A stretch of 64,000 nucleotides of DNA, taken from Elusimicrobiota bacterium. GTDB lineage: Bacteria > Elusimicrobiota > Elusimicrobia > FEN-1173. The notes beneath the pieces were generated by a model that ran no database searches, was not told where the DNA came from, and worked only from the letters and a program-made list of their open reading frames with translations. The position numbers and the translations under genes are program-made. Of this stretch, positions 45,814 to 55,764 are shown piece by piece (the first letter of the stretch is position 1; each line of letters starts with the position of its first letter). The DNA lies in assembly GCA_016715645.1 (NCBI GenBank), contig JADJZR010000009.1, positions 62,001 through 126,000 of the forward strand. Direction: 5' to 3'.

Positions 45814-48567
45814 GTGCGCTTAAATCCAAGTTTTTCCTTTTTCCGATCGCATCCTAAAAAGTTAGTTTCTATCGCTCTCTGTTTTACCCTTGTCGGTTTA
45901 GAGGTTGTCCCTGTTTTTGCCCGTGATAACGACGATTATTACGGCAACACTTACAGCAGTAACTACGGTTCTCGGGGTGGGTATTCCGCTTCCAACTTTG
46001 ATCGGCAGATGCAACAGGCTCGGGCTCGGATACAGAGTTTTGTGGGGCCGTCACACCAAAACTTCAATTCCGTCCGGTATGAAGCCCCTCAGCTCAACCT
46101 AACCTACCAGCCTCCGATTCGATTTCAATATTCGCCCCAGGTCAAAGTTTCGGATAACACCACTAAACCCGTCGTAAAACTGGAACCAACTTCTTCTGTC
46201 CCGAAACCGACTTTGATCCAGTCGGTTGGGTCTGTGTTCAAAGGAATCGGGGCGGCAATAACAGCCGTGCTTAAGAACATCGGGGATGGGATCGTTAATC
46301 TCGCCCAAAACCTCTTTGGATTGAACAAAAAGCCGGAAACGGTTGTGATGGCCCCACCTCAAGGATTGAATGAATCATTCAAGAATTTGGTGGAATCAGC
46401 TCCGGGGGTATTGCAGACACAGAACGGGAAAACCACCGCTCTTGGAGAAACCTGGGTCCCGGGATCGACGTTTAAACAGGAAGGAAACAGCCTTCGACTG
46501 GTTGAAGGCACGGCTTTCGTCTCGAACTTCGGTGGAATTGTTCGGGGGGGCGGCGACTTGCCTGTCCGGTTTATGGACGATGGGGGGAAAGTGAAACCGG
46601 TGGGGTTGGACTTTGACCGGCTGGCTGTGGGAATGACCATGAAGATCCAAGCCCCGGTGACCATCGAGGGGTTCGGTAAACTGTTGGGCGGGGACATGAC
46701 GTTTAAGGGCACGGCCAAGACGCCCGAAGGGACAAAGGTCGGGAAATTCCAATTTGCGGAGGCGCAGGTTCAATTGGATGGCGCCCTGGGCGAGACGTTG
46801 GGCCTATCAAGTCCGGCCAACTTAATCCGCGCGACCTTTGTTGTTGAGTCGGCTGTGATGAACTTGAAAAGTGCGGAGGTTCAAAGCAAGGACAAGCGGT
46901 TGTTCGTGCAAGAATCAAAACCGGTGATTGACCTTAACCAGGTTGAAAAGAAGTTGACTGCGGTGGGAGGAGGCCTTGCCGAAGCCCAAGGGCAATTTAC
47001 GAAGGCCGACAGAGATTTCAGCAACGGGGCGGTGGCGTCCCGAAGTCTATTGACTAATATCGCTAGAGCGACGGGACAGGCGGATGTGGCTGTTTTCCAA
47101 GAACCTGACGGTTTGGAATCCCTGCGTCAGGAAGGCCAATCCTTGGCCGCGTTGTCCAGCCAAGTCACTGAAAACATGAAGGTCGGCAATTATCAGGAAG
47201 TGTCGGAGGCTCTCCCAGACCTAACGGTTCGGACAGAAGTTTTTAAGGCCCGGTCGGAATCCTTAGCGGTCCAAGCGGAAATGACGAAAGGGTTCTTTAA
47301 AGAAATCAGGAATCTAACGACTGATCTTTCTGCCGTTAACAAGGTTGTGGATGTGGGGGACTTGGCGGGGAAACCAATAACGATGGAAGCCGTGGCAAAA
47401 GGGTATGAATGGTTCCCTGCGCCGGAGAAAAAGGTTTTTGCCGATCGGGCGAGCCACGCGCAAGAGACGTTGGTGACGTTGGTGGAAGCGGGTGCGGTTG
47501 ATGCGGACCGGGCGTTGGATTGGGCTCTGTCGATTGAAATTGCCAAAGACAAAGTGCTAGGGGCCGGGCCCGGCAAACTGAGCGACCGGATATCTGTTGC
47601 CGCCGCTCATCCGCAGGCGACGCTGAAGGAAGCGTCGAGCGAAGCGGCGGATTTCTACGTGTTCAACACGTTGTCAACGTATGCGGAGACGTCTCCAAAA
47701 ACGATGATGGCTGTGGGCTATGTTGGGCTTGGTGCCACCAAAGTGGCCAACGCGTTGGGAAAAGCGGCAGGGGTTGGGTTGATGGTGGTATTTCCTGTAT
47801 CGTCAATTTCCGGAATTGCGGCGGGGGTCGTTGTTGACCAAGGTCTTCAAGCCGCCGGGGTGAACGAAGACCTTTCTGGATTTATGGGGATCGCATCGGG
47901 GATGCTGGTGGGCGGCCGAGTTGCCACAATCAAGCGAGTCTCCTCGCTTGAAAAGGGGTGGGCGGCCCGGATCGGAGCCAACCAAAGGTTCGGCCAGGCG
48001 GTTCAAGGATTCAAAGCCGGGTTCAAAGAGATTATGCAAGGAACCCAAAAAGTGGCTCAGGGTGAGGCAGGGCATGTATTGGTAGGTCCAGCCGCCGCAA
48101 ATGAAGCTACTATGGGAAGTGCCAGAAAAACGCTGGGAGTCGCTCAAACCCAGGCGCTTAAACAAAAACCTTGGGGGAACGAAGACCCCTTTAAGTTTTT
48201 TATGCGGGAAGTGGAAAATGTCGACCTTTCTTCTTTGCCCAATAAGGCGATTTTTTATTCAGGGAAGGGAAGCAGGGAAACGGCCTATTCTCATAAGGTC
48301 CTATCAGGGAAAATGACGATTGAAGACACCGCAGGTGGAAGATGGCTTGAATCCTTTGATCTGTTCGCGGGGAGTGGCAAAAGTCCAGTTTCAAAAGCCC
48401 AGGCCGAATTGATTTGGAACCGTGCCTCGCAACGATATGCGGAGAACGTTTCGGGTGAAATCACTTTATTTGTTCATAAATCGGAGGGAACCCGCACTTT
48501 TTACCAACATGAATTTCCCTTTTTACAAAAAAACAAAAGAATTCACCGATGGTATTACAAGGAGTAA
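45814..48567 (+). CDS. Polymorphic toxin: exported scaffold with C-terminal ADP-ribosyl cyclase (CD38-like) domain, copy 3, intact
   Basis: 917 residues, the only intact copy of the family. GTG start with GAGGA five bases upstream. A signal peptide ends VPVFA (about residue 36), followed by a Tyr/Gly/Asn-rich stretch, a long region of unknown fold, a hydrophobic Gly-rich segment about 640-700 and the junction GHVLVGP (about 758-764). The last 132 residues match the ADP-ribosyl cyclase/CD38 pattern: PNKAIFYSG, TIEDTAGG (Glu837, Asp838; compare TLEDTL in CD38), IWNRASQRYAEN (Glu877 at the position of the CD38 catalytic Glu), then FYQHEFPFLQ and a final Trp. Such a domain would cleave or cyclise NAD+. 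No secretion partner is encoded nearby. The immunity gene follows at three bases. Confidence 0.75.
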   Translation: MRLNPSFSFFRSHPKKLVSIALCFTLVGLEVVPVFARDNDDYYGNTYSSNYGSRGGYSASNFDRQMQQARARIQSFVGPSHQNFNSVRYEAPQLNLTYQPPIRFQYSPQVKVSDNTTKPVVKLEPTSSVPKPTLIQSVGSVFKGIGAAITAVLKNIGDGIVNLAQNLFGLNKKPETVVMAPPQGLNESFKNLVESAPGVLQTQNGKTTALGETWVPGSTFKQEGNSLRLVEGTAFVSNFGGIVRGGGDLPVRFMDDGGKVKPVGLDFDRLAVGMTMKIQAPVTIEGFGKLLGGDMTFKGTAKTPEGTKVGKFQFAEAQVQLDGALGETLGLSSPANLIRATFVVESAVMNLKSAEVQSKDKRLFVQESKPVIDLNQVEKKLTAVGGGLAEAQGQFTKADRDFSNGAVASRSLLTNIARATGQADVAVFQEPDGLESLRQEGQSLAALSSQVTENMKVGNYQEVSEALPDLTVRTEVFKARSESLAVQAEMTKGFFKEIRNLTTDLSAVNKVVDVGDLAGKPITMEAVAKGYEWFPAPEKKVFADRASHAQETLVTLVEAGAVDADRALDWALSIEIAKDKVLGAGPGKLSDRISVAAAHPQATLKEASSEAADFYVFNTLSTYAETSPKTMMAVGYVGLGATKVANALGKAAGVGLMVVFPVSSISGIAAGVVVDQGLQAAGVNEDLSGFMGIASGMLVGGRVATIKRVSSLEKGWAARIGANQRFGQAVQGFKAGFKEIMQGTQKVAQGEAGHVLVGPAAANEATMGSARKTLGVAQTQALKQKPWGNEDPFKFFMREVENVDLSSLPNKAIFYSGKGSRETAYSHKVLSGKMTIEDTAGGRWLESFDLFAGSGKSPVSKAQAELIWNRASQRYAENVSGEITLFVHKSEGTRTFYQHEFPFLQKNKRIHRWYYKE

Positions 48568-48569
48568 TA

Positions 48570-48857
48570 ATGGGTCTTCTTGATGAAGCTTATTTGATTA
48601 CAACGCAGTTCGTAGTGACGGAAATCTCGGCGAAAAAGCTTTCAAGAAAATTCCCCCATTCGTCAAGTCATGAAATCGAAAAGGCTGTTGAGCAAGCGCG
48701 GGATCTCATTAATTACGCCGAGCATTGTGCAGATATGGTGAGGAAAGAAAAATTAGAGGAAGTTGAGGCTCTTAAAGAAATCAAAAGGGCGCATCCCGGA
48801 TTTTCCGATGACACTTACGGTTTCGCTCTAAATCATGGATTTTTTTTAACTCGATAG
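48570..48857 (+). CDS. Immunity protein for the ADP-ribosyl cyclase-like toxin (copy 3)
   Basis: 95 residues from ATG 48570, with AAGGAG eight bases upstream and overlapping the toxin's end; the open frame from 48549 has a poorer start. Helical, soluble, no signal peptide. Its C-terminal half (AEHCADMVRKEKLEEVEALK, then RAHPGFSDDTYGFALNHGF) is homologous to the protein at 58519-58797, which follows the other toxin of the same type. Family unknown to me; role inferred from position and from this co-variation. Confidence 0.65.
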   Translation: MGLLDEAYLITTQFVVTEISAKKLSRKFPHSSSHEIEKAVEQARDLINYAEHCADMVRKEKLEEVEALKEIKRAHPGFSDDTYGFALNHGFFLTR

Positions 48858-49070
48858 GTGTGTCTTTGTATATAATCCCTGTTGGAATCGCCGGGGCCCA
48901 ATACTCATAATCAGAAACGGGGAGACGACCTTGCCGCTGTCGACTATATCCAAAAAACCGATCCTTCCATCGAACGCAAAAAAATCATGGCCACCATTTC
49001 AACGGCGCTCAATAAACAATGAATCCGCACCTATTCCTTTTAGTGGTAAAAAAAGGAGTTTGGTTCCCGT
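48858..49070 (+). other. Gap before the type I R-M operon
   Basis: No complete gene. A frame from about 48925 reads DDLAAVDYIQKTDPSIERKK and ends ...TISTALNKQ at 49022, a truncated tail I cannot assign. AAAAAGGAG at 49049-49058 is the hsdR ribosome binding site. Confidence 0.3.
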
Positions 49071-51416
49071 ATGAATAAGAAAGAATTAACCGAAGCCGAT
49101 ATCCGATCCAAGTTCATCACTCCCGCCATTCTCGGCCCAAACGGGACCAAGTGGGACTTGATGACTCAGGTCCAAGAAGAACATTATTTCACCAAAGGCC
49201 GCGTTATCGTTCATGGGAAAGCCGTTAAACGGGGTGAAGCCAAAAAAGCCGATTACATCCTTTCGTATAAGCCGAACATCCCGCTCGCCATCGTTGAAGC
49301 CAAAGACAACAACCATCCGGTGGGCGGGGGGATGCAACAGGCCCTCGATTACGCTGAAATCTTAGACGTCCCGTTCGTCTATAGCTCCAACGGCGATGCT
49401 TTCCTCGAACATGACAGGACGGTCAAATCGGGGCCAGTCACTCGGGAAATCCCCCTGGATCAGTTCCCATCCGCCACCGACCTCTGGTGCCGCTACACAG
49501 AAGCCAAACAATTCGTTCCCGCCCAAGTTTCCACAGCACAACAAGATTTTTACGACGGTTCTGGTCGAACCCTTCGTTACTACCAGCGTATTGCCATCAA
49601 TCGAACGGTGGAAGCCATAACGAAGGGTGAAAACAGGATTCTCCTCGTGATGGCCACGGGGACAGGCAAAACCTATACGGCTTTTCAGATCATCTGGCGG
49701 CTTTGGAAATCAGGGGCAAAAAAGCGGATTCTTTTTCTCGTTGACCGCAACATCCTTGCGGATCAAACAAAGATCAACGATTTTAAGCCTTTCGGCACGG
49801 CCATGACAAAAATAACGAATCGAACCGCCGATACGGCCTTCGAAATTTATCTTTCCCTCTATCAAGCCGTCACGGGCACGGAAGAAGAGCAGAACATCTA
49901 CAAGCAATTCTCCCCTGATTTCTTCGACCTCGTCATTGTGGACGAGTGCCATCGGGGGAGCGCCGCGGCCGACGCCTCATGGCGAAAAGTTCTCGATTAT
50001 TTCACCTCTGCCACCCAAATCGGAATGACGGCCACCCCAAAAGAAACCAAAGACGTGTCCAACATCGAATACTTCGGGGACCCCATATATACCTACTCCC
50101 TCAAGCAAGGGATTTCCGATGGTTTCCTCGCCCCTTACAAAGTTGTCCGCATCGGGCTCGATAAGGACCTGGAAGGCTGGCGGCCTGAACAAGGCAAACT
50201 CGACAAATATGGGCATGAGATTGAAGACAGGGAATACAACGTCACAGATTTCGATCGAAACCTAATTCTCGAAAAACGAGCTCAAACAGTGGCAACTAAA
50301 GTCACCGAATTTCTAAAAGCGACCGACCGCTTCGCCAAAACCATCATTTTTTGTGAAAACATCGAACACGCCGAGCGCATGCGCCAGGCCATGGTGAACG
50401 CCAACCCTGACTTGGCGGCCGCCAATAAACGATACGTCATGCGCATCACCGGGGACAACGATGAAGGGAAAGCCCAGCTCGACAACTTTATTGACCCTGA
50501 ATCCACTTTCCCGGTCATTGCCACCACGTCCCAGCTTATGTCCACCGGCGTGGATGCCCAAACATGCCATTTGATCGTCCTCGACAAAACCATCAAATCC
50601 ATGACGGAGTTCAAGCAAATCATCGGGCGCGGCACTCGCATTAACGAGGACTACAAGAAATACTATTTTACCATTATGGATTTCAAACGAGCCACGGCTC
50701 TCTTTGCAGACCCTGCTTTTGACGGTGAGCCCGTTCAAATTTATGACCCCAAGCCAACCGAATCTCCCGTCCCACCGGATGAATGTGAGGAAGGCGAATT
50801 TGAGGGGCATCCAGGCATCAATGAAGTCCCCGATCCTCTGGGAATGACGAAGTATTACGTGAACGATGTGGAGGTGTCAGTTGTTACGGAACGGGTTCAA
50901 TACCTGGACGAACACGGCAAGCTGATGACGGAGTCCTTGAAAGATTATTCACGCAAGACCCTCCGTAACGCTTACGCATCCTTGGACGACTTTCTCACGG
51001 CCTGGAAAAAGTCTGAGCGCAAGCAAGTCATTATTGAGGAGTTGGGAAACAAAGGTGTTTTCTTTGACGAACTGGCCGAGCAGGTCGGCCGGGAGTTTGA
51101 CCCCTTCGACCTCATCTGCCACGTCGCCTTTGATAAGCCTCCTCTCACTCGCCGTGAACGAGCCGAAAAAGTCCGCAAGCGCAATGTCTTCTCCAAATAT
51201 GGCGATAAAGCCCGGGCGGTTCTCGATGCTCTTCTCCAAAAGTATGCCGACACCGGCATCAAGAGCGTCGAATCCCTTGAAATACTACGGGTTGATCCCA
51301 TTTCCGGATTTGGTACGCCCGTCGAAATAATTGACATTTTCGGCGGGAAAGAAAATTACCTCAAGGCGATTCGCACCTTGGAATCCGCCCTATACAACAT
51401 CCCAGAGGCCGCCTAA
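49071..51416 (+). CDS. hsdR: Type I restriction enzyme, R subunit
   Basis: 781 residues. N-terminal nuclease domain (ADYILSYKPNIPLAIVEAKD, the PD-ExK core), SF2 translocase with VMATGTGKTYTAFQI (Walker A) and VDECHRG (DECH box), TATPKETKD, then helicase C domain (QIIGRGTRIN) and an EcoEI-type C-terminal region. It translocates DNA and cuts when the site is unmethylated. Upstream of hsdM by three bases; all motifs look intact. Confidence 0.93.
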   Translation: MNKKELTEADIRSKFITPAILGPNGTKWDLMTQVQEEHYFTKGRVIVHGKAVKRGEAKKADYILSYKPNIPLAIVEAKDNNHPVGGGMQQALDYAEILDVPFVYSSNGDAFLEHDRTVKSGPVTREIPLDQFPSATDLWCRYTEAKQFVPAQVSTAQQDFYDGSGRTLRYYQRIAINRTVEAITKGENRILLVMATGTGKTYTAFQIIWRLWKSGAKKRILFLVDRNILADQTKINDFKPFGTAMTKITNRTADTAFEIYLSLYQAVTGTEEEQNIYKQFSPDFFDLVIVDECHRGSAAADASWRKVLDYFTSATQIGMTATPKETKDVSNIEYFGDPIYTYSLKQGISDGFLAPYKVVRIGLDKDLEGWRPEQGKLDKYGHEIEDREYNVTDFDRNLILEKRAQTVATKVTEFLKATDRFAKTIIFCENIEHAERMRQAMVNANPDLAAANKRYVMRITGDNDEGKAQLDNFIDPESTFPVIATTSQLMSTGVDAQTCHLIVLDKTIKSMTEFKQIIGRGTRINEDYKKYYFTIMDFKRATALFADPAFDGEPVQIYDPKPTESPVPPDECEEGEFEGHPGINEVPDPLGMTKYYVNDVEVSVVTERVQYLDEHGKLMTESLKDYSRKTLRNAYASLDDFLTAWKKSERKQVIIEELGNKGVFFDELAEQVGREFDPFDLICHVAFDKPPLTRRERAEKVRKRNVFSKYGDKARAVLDALLQKYADTGIKSVESLEILRVDPISGFGTPVEIIDIFGGKENYLKAIRTLESALYNIPEAA

Positions 51417-51419
51417 CCT

Positions 51420-52883
51420 ATGCCCGACGTTTCTAATATCGTTAAAACCATCCAAGACATCATGCGAAAAGATGCCGGAACCTACGGCGACGCCCAGCGA
51501 CTCGAACAACTCGGCTGGATGTTCTTCCTCAAGATATTTGACGATCACGAAAAAGAACTGGCCATTACCCGGGACGATTACCGGTCTCCTCTCCCCAAAA
51601 GCTTGAGATGGTCAAGTTGGGCCACCGACGCCGAAGGAATTACTGGAGATGGCCTGCTCGACTTCGTCAACAACACCCTTCTGCCCAAACTGAAGACCCT
51701 TTCCGGTGGCGCCGACAAAATTGCCGGACTTATCCGCATGACCTTCGAGGACGCCAACAATTACATGAAGAACGGCACCCTCATGCGGCAAGTGATCAAC
51801 AAGATTAACGGTATAAACTTCAACGCCTCCGACGACCGTCACACCTTTGGCGATATTTATGAAAAGCTCCTCAAAGACCTCCAAGCCGCCGGAAACGCGG
51901 GCGAGTTCTATACACCCCGCGCCGTTACCCAATTCATCGTTGAGCAAGTTAATCCCAATCTTAAAAAGCGAGAAACCATCCTCGATCCCGCTTGTGGGAC
52001 TGGCGGGTTCCTCACCTGTGTCATAGACCACTTAAGGAAACAGGCCAAAACCGACGATGACGAAAGATATATTCAGGACTGTTTCTCCGGAATAGAGAAA
52101 AAGCATTTGCCACATGTTTTATGCATGACGAACCTGCTTTTGCACGGGATAGACGTGCCGTCCAATGTCCGACACGACAACACTCTTGCTCGCCCCCTGC
52201 GCGATTGGGGGCCTAAAGAGAAAGTGGACGTCATCGTCACCAATCCACCCTTTGGTGGCATGGAAGAGGATGGCATCGAAGCGAACTTCCCTGCCGAGTT
52301 CCGCACCCGTGAAACCGCCGATTTGTTTCTTGTGCTCATCATGAAGATTTTAAAGCCAGGCGGCCGGGCCGGTCTCGTCTTGCCGGACGGCACTCTTTTC
52401 GGAGAAGGCGTGAAAATCCGTATAAAAGAAGCGCTCCTAAACGAGTGCAACCTCCATACCATAGTTCGCTTGCCTAATGGGGTTTTTAATCCTTACACCG
52501 GCATCCGCACCAACCTCCTCTTTTTTACCAAAGGACAGCCGACAACCGAAGTTTGGTATTACGAGCATCCCTACCCCGAGGGAGCCAAGAGCTACAACAA
52601 GGGCAAACCCATTCGCATCGAAGAATTCGAGGCCGAGCGCGCCTGGTGGGGGAAGGAAACAAACGGATTTAAAACCCGTGTTGAAAACGAGCGCGCCTGG
52701 CGTGTCCCCATCGCGAAGATCAAAGAGGGAAACTATAATCTCGACCTAAAAAACCCTCACCAAGACAACGAAGGCCCTGGCGACGTGGACCACTTGCTTC
52801 CCGAATATGAAAAGCTCCTCGCCAAAATTGCCGAAACAAGGAGCGCCCTCAAAGCTCAATTGAAAGAGGCTCTCTCTCGATGA
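51420..52883 (+). CDS. hsdM: Type I DNA methyltransferase, M subunit
   Basis: 487 residues. SAM motif I is LDPACGTGGFLT, catalytic motif IV is VTNPPFGGM, for N6-adenine methylation. The N-terminal helical domain (QRLEQLGWMFFLKIFDDHE) is also typical. Overlaps the next gene by ATGA. Confidence 0.94.
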   Translation: MPDVSNIVKTIQDIMRKDAGTYGDAQRLEQLGWMFFLKIFDDHEKELAITRDDYRSPLPKSLRWSSWATDAEGITGDGLLDFVNNTLLPKLKTLSGGADKIAGLIRMTFEDANNYMKNGTLMRQVINKINGINFNASDDRHTFGDIYEKLLKDLQAAGNAGEFYTPRAVTQFIVEQVNPNLKKRETILDPACGTGGFLTCVIDHLRKQAKTDDDERYIQDCFSGIEKKHLPHVLCMTNLLLHGIDVPSNVRHDNTLARPLRDWGPKEKVDVIVTNPPFGGMEEDGIEANFPAEFRTRETADLFLVLIMKILKPGGRAGLVLPDGTLFGEGVKIRIKEALLNECNLHTIVRLPNGVFNPYTGIRTNLLFFTKGQPTTEVWYYEHPYPEGAKSYNKGKPIRIEEFEAERAWWGKETNGFKTRVENERAWRVPIAKIKEGNYNLDLKNPHQDNEGPGDVDHLLPEYEKLLAKIAETRSALKAQLKEALSR

Positions 52884-54008
52884 AAAAGGAATCTATCCTT
52901 ACGCAGAAGGGGACTGCTGGTTCTCTCGCTGTCCTCATTGTTGAGGTTCGGCGCCTCATCCAATCCGCACGTCACAGCGCGGCGACTGCCGTCAACGCGT
53001 TTCAAGTGCTGACAAATTATGAGATCGGCCGCCGCATCGTAGAACATGAACAAAAAGGGGCCAAGCGGGCGGGATATGGAGATGAATTGCTCCAAGTTTT
53101 GTCGAGGGAGTTAACCCGCGAATTTGGGGCCGGCTTTTCGTCGACTAACCTTAAACTCATGCGTCGGTTTTATGTTGAATTTGGACGGCGTCTCGACCGA
53201 GGAGGGGCCCGGGATTCCGATCTTGTTCCAATTGGTCAGACGGTGTCTGCCCAATTGGGGCCGGAAGTCCCAGCGATAAAAAAATCGAACCCCGTTTCCA
53301 TTAAGTTGGTCCCATTACGTTTTTCTGCTCACCATAAAAAATCCGGAAGAACGACGTTTCTACGAAATTGAATCCACCACCGGAGGCTGGTCCCTGGCGG
53401 AGTTAAAACGACAAAAGTCGGTTGCCCTTTACGAACGGCTGGCCCTTAGCCGCGATAAGGAGGGGGTCAAACGTCTGGCCGAAAAGGGACAGCTTGTCAC
53501 GAAACCGGAAGATGTCTTAAAAGAACCTTACGTCCTGGAATTCCTCGGCCTTGACGAGAAGGCCGGCTATTCAGAGAACGAATTAGAATCCGCCATCATC
53601 ACCCATATTGAAAAGTTTCTCCTTGAACTCGGAAAAGGGTTTCTCTTCGAAGCGCGACAAAAACGTTTGACCTTCGACGAAGACCACTTTTTCGTTGATC
53701 TCGTATTTTACAACCGGCTCCTGCGTTGCTACGTCGTCATCGACCTAAAGTTGGACAAGATCACCCATCAAGACCTTGGCCAGATGCAAATGTATGTGAA
53801 CTATTTCGATCGCCATGTAAAACAGCCCGAAGAAAACCCCACCATCGGCATTCTCCTGTGCAAACGAAAGAAGGACGCCATCGTTGAACTCACCCTTCCC
53901 AAGGGCGCCAACATCCACGCCAAAGAATACCAGCTTTACCTGCCCTCCAAGGACCTCCTGACAAAAAAACTCATCGAATGGACCCGCGAGTCGGACCCCA
54001 ACGCGTGA
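52880..54008 (+). pseudogene. DUF1016 (YhcG-type) nuclease within the type I operon, frameshifted
   Basis: The N-terminal half (52880-53371) shows the DUF1016 helical domain (VLTNYEIGRRIVEHEQKGAK, then GFSSTNLKLMRRFY). A one-base shift in the CCCC run at about 53290-53293 breaks it. The downstream frame continues PFPLSWSHYVFLLTIKNPEE, RRFYEIESTTGGWS and the PD-ExK nuclease core (FFVDLVFYNRLLRCYVVIDL) to 54008. Without the shift it would be about 375 residues, the family size. DUF1016 genes often ride with type I systems. Real mutation or base-calling error cannot be told apart here. Confidence 0.8.
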
Positions 54009-55663
54009 AAATTGAAACCTTCTTCGATAAATTCGACCAGTTAGTCGATGGGCCATACGCGGTGGCGAAGATGCGGGGGCTGGTGTTGGAACTGGCGGTG
54101 CAAGGCAAACTCGTCTCCCAAGACCCCAATGACGAACCGGCGATCAAACTTCTGGAACGAATTCAGAAGTCAAAAGAGCGATTAATCAAAAAGCGAATCA
54201 TTCGCCGACAAGAAACTGAGCCGATTAGTGAAGAAAATATGCTGCCCCACATTCCCCAATCGTGGGCATGGACCCGTCTTGGCGATATTGGTGATTGGGG
54301 TTCTGGGTCAACTCCGTCACGAGGGAATAATGCCTATTACGGGGGTGGAATTACGTGGCTAAAATCTGGGGAGTTGAACGATAACCAATCCCTTTCTGGG
54401 TCCTCAGAAACCGTTACGGATTTAGCTTTGAGCGTTGGGTCCTTTAGGCGCAATCAGCCGGGCGATGTTTTGTTTGCAATGTATGGGGCAACTATTGGAA
54501 AAGTGGCAATTCTTTCAGATCCGGCGGTGACCAATCAGGCTGTTTGCGGATGCACGCCATTCGAAGGTGTTCAAAACCGTTATCTTTTCACCTTCCTGCT
54601 TTCACAAAGGGCTAATTTCCACGAGGCGAGTGAAGGCGGAGCACAACCGAACCTATCAAAAATAAAGATTGTGGCGTTTCCATTTCCACTCCCACCCCTC
54701 GTCGAGCAAAAGCGGATCGTGGCGAAGGTGGACGAATTAATGGCCATCTGCGACCGGCTGGAGGCCCAACTAAAGGAACGCGAAACAAAACTCGCCGCCC
54801 TCTCCCGCGCATCCTTGTCCCGCTTCGCCGAATCTCCCACCCCCACCAACCTCGAATATATTTTTCACAAGTCCTACTCCATCACCCCCGCCGACCTCCG
54901 CAAATCCATCCTAACGTTAGCGGTTCAAGGCAAACTCGTCCCCCAAGACCCCAACGATGAGCCAGCGATTAATCTTCTTGAACGAATGCAGACATCCAAA
55001 GAGCGACTAATTAAAGAACGTGCAATCCGCCGACAAGTAACCGACCCGATTGGTGACGATATCGTTCCCTTTCAAATTCCAGACTCATGGGTGTGGACTC
55101 GCCTCGGAGATATTGGCGATTGGGGCTCCGGTTCTACCCCGGCGCGAGGAAGCTATGAGCTTTACGGTGGTGGAATAACTTGGCTGAAGTCTGGCGAGCT
55201 AAACGACAACAAAGCTCTCTCAGGTTCCTCAGAAACCGTCACGGAGCTGGCTTTGAGAATTAGTTCATTCAGACGCAATCAGCCGGGTGATGTTTTATTC
55301 GCCATGTATGGAGCAACCATTGGAAAGGTTGCGATTCTTACAGAGTCAGCGGTGACCAATCAGGCTGTGTGTGGATGCACGCCATTTGAAGGTGTTTTAA
55401 ACCGCTACCTTTTCACTTATCTGCTTTCACAACGGGCCGCTTTCCACGAAGCAAGTGAGGGGGGTGCGCAACCGAACCTATCGAAGGTCAAGATCGTGGC
55501 GTTTCCATTTCCACTTCCACCCTTCGCCGAACAACGACGAATCGTCGCCAAAGTCGATCAACTCATGGCCTTGGTGGACCAGTTGGAAACCCAACTCATC
55601 ACTTCCCGCGCCACCGCCACCGATCTTATGAAAGCCGTTCTGTCTGAACTCACAGCCACCTAA
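54005..55663 (+). CDS. hsdS: Type I restriction-modification specificity subunit
   Basis: 552 residues from GTG 54005 in a GTGA overlap with the preceding gene. Two target-recognition domains with coiled-coil spacers. They are almost the same: both contain WTRLGDIGDWGSGSTP, YGGGITWLKSGELNDN, FRRNQPGDVLFAMYGATIGK and EGGAQPNLSK. The repeat extends to the helices (LVLELAVQGKLV and LTLAVQGKLVPQDPN). Since each domain reads one half-site, a palindromic bipartite target is predicted. Confidence 0.92.
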   Translation: MKIETFFDKFDQLVDGPYAVAKMRGLVLELAVQGKLVSQDPNDEPAIKLLERIQKSKERLIKKRIIRRQETEPISEENMLPHIPQSWAWTRLGDIGDWGSGSTPSRGNNAYYGGGITWLKSGELNDNQSLSGSSETVTDLALSVGSFRRNQPGDVLFAMYGATIGKVAILSDPAVTNQAVCGCTPFEGVQNRYLFTFLLSQRANFHEASEGGAQPNLSKIKIVAFPFPLPPLVEQKRIVAKVDELMAICDRLEAQLKERETKLAALSRASLSRFAESPTPTNLEYIFHKSYSITPADLRKSILTLAVQGKLVPQDPNDEPAINLLERMQTSKERLIKERAIRRQVTDPIGDDIVPFQIPDSWVWTRLGDIGDWGSGSTPARGSYELYGGGITWLKSGELNDNKALSGSSETVTELALRISSFRRNQPGDVLFAMYGATIGKVAILTESAVTNQAVCGCTPFEGVLNRYLFTYLLSQRAAFHEASEGGAQPNLSKVKIVAFPFPLPPFAEQRRIVAKVDQLMALVDQLETQLITSRATATDLMKAVLSELTAT

Positions 55664-55764
55664 TGAAATCTCGGTCGAAAGAACTTCTTGACCGTGCCGT
55701 CGCAGCAACGGTTATGGATTAGTAAAATGGTTTTTTTGCTAAGTTGACTATTCGTGAGGCTGTT

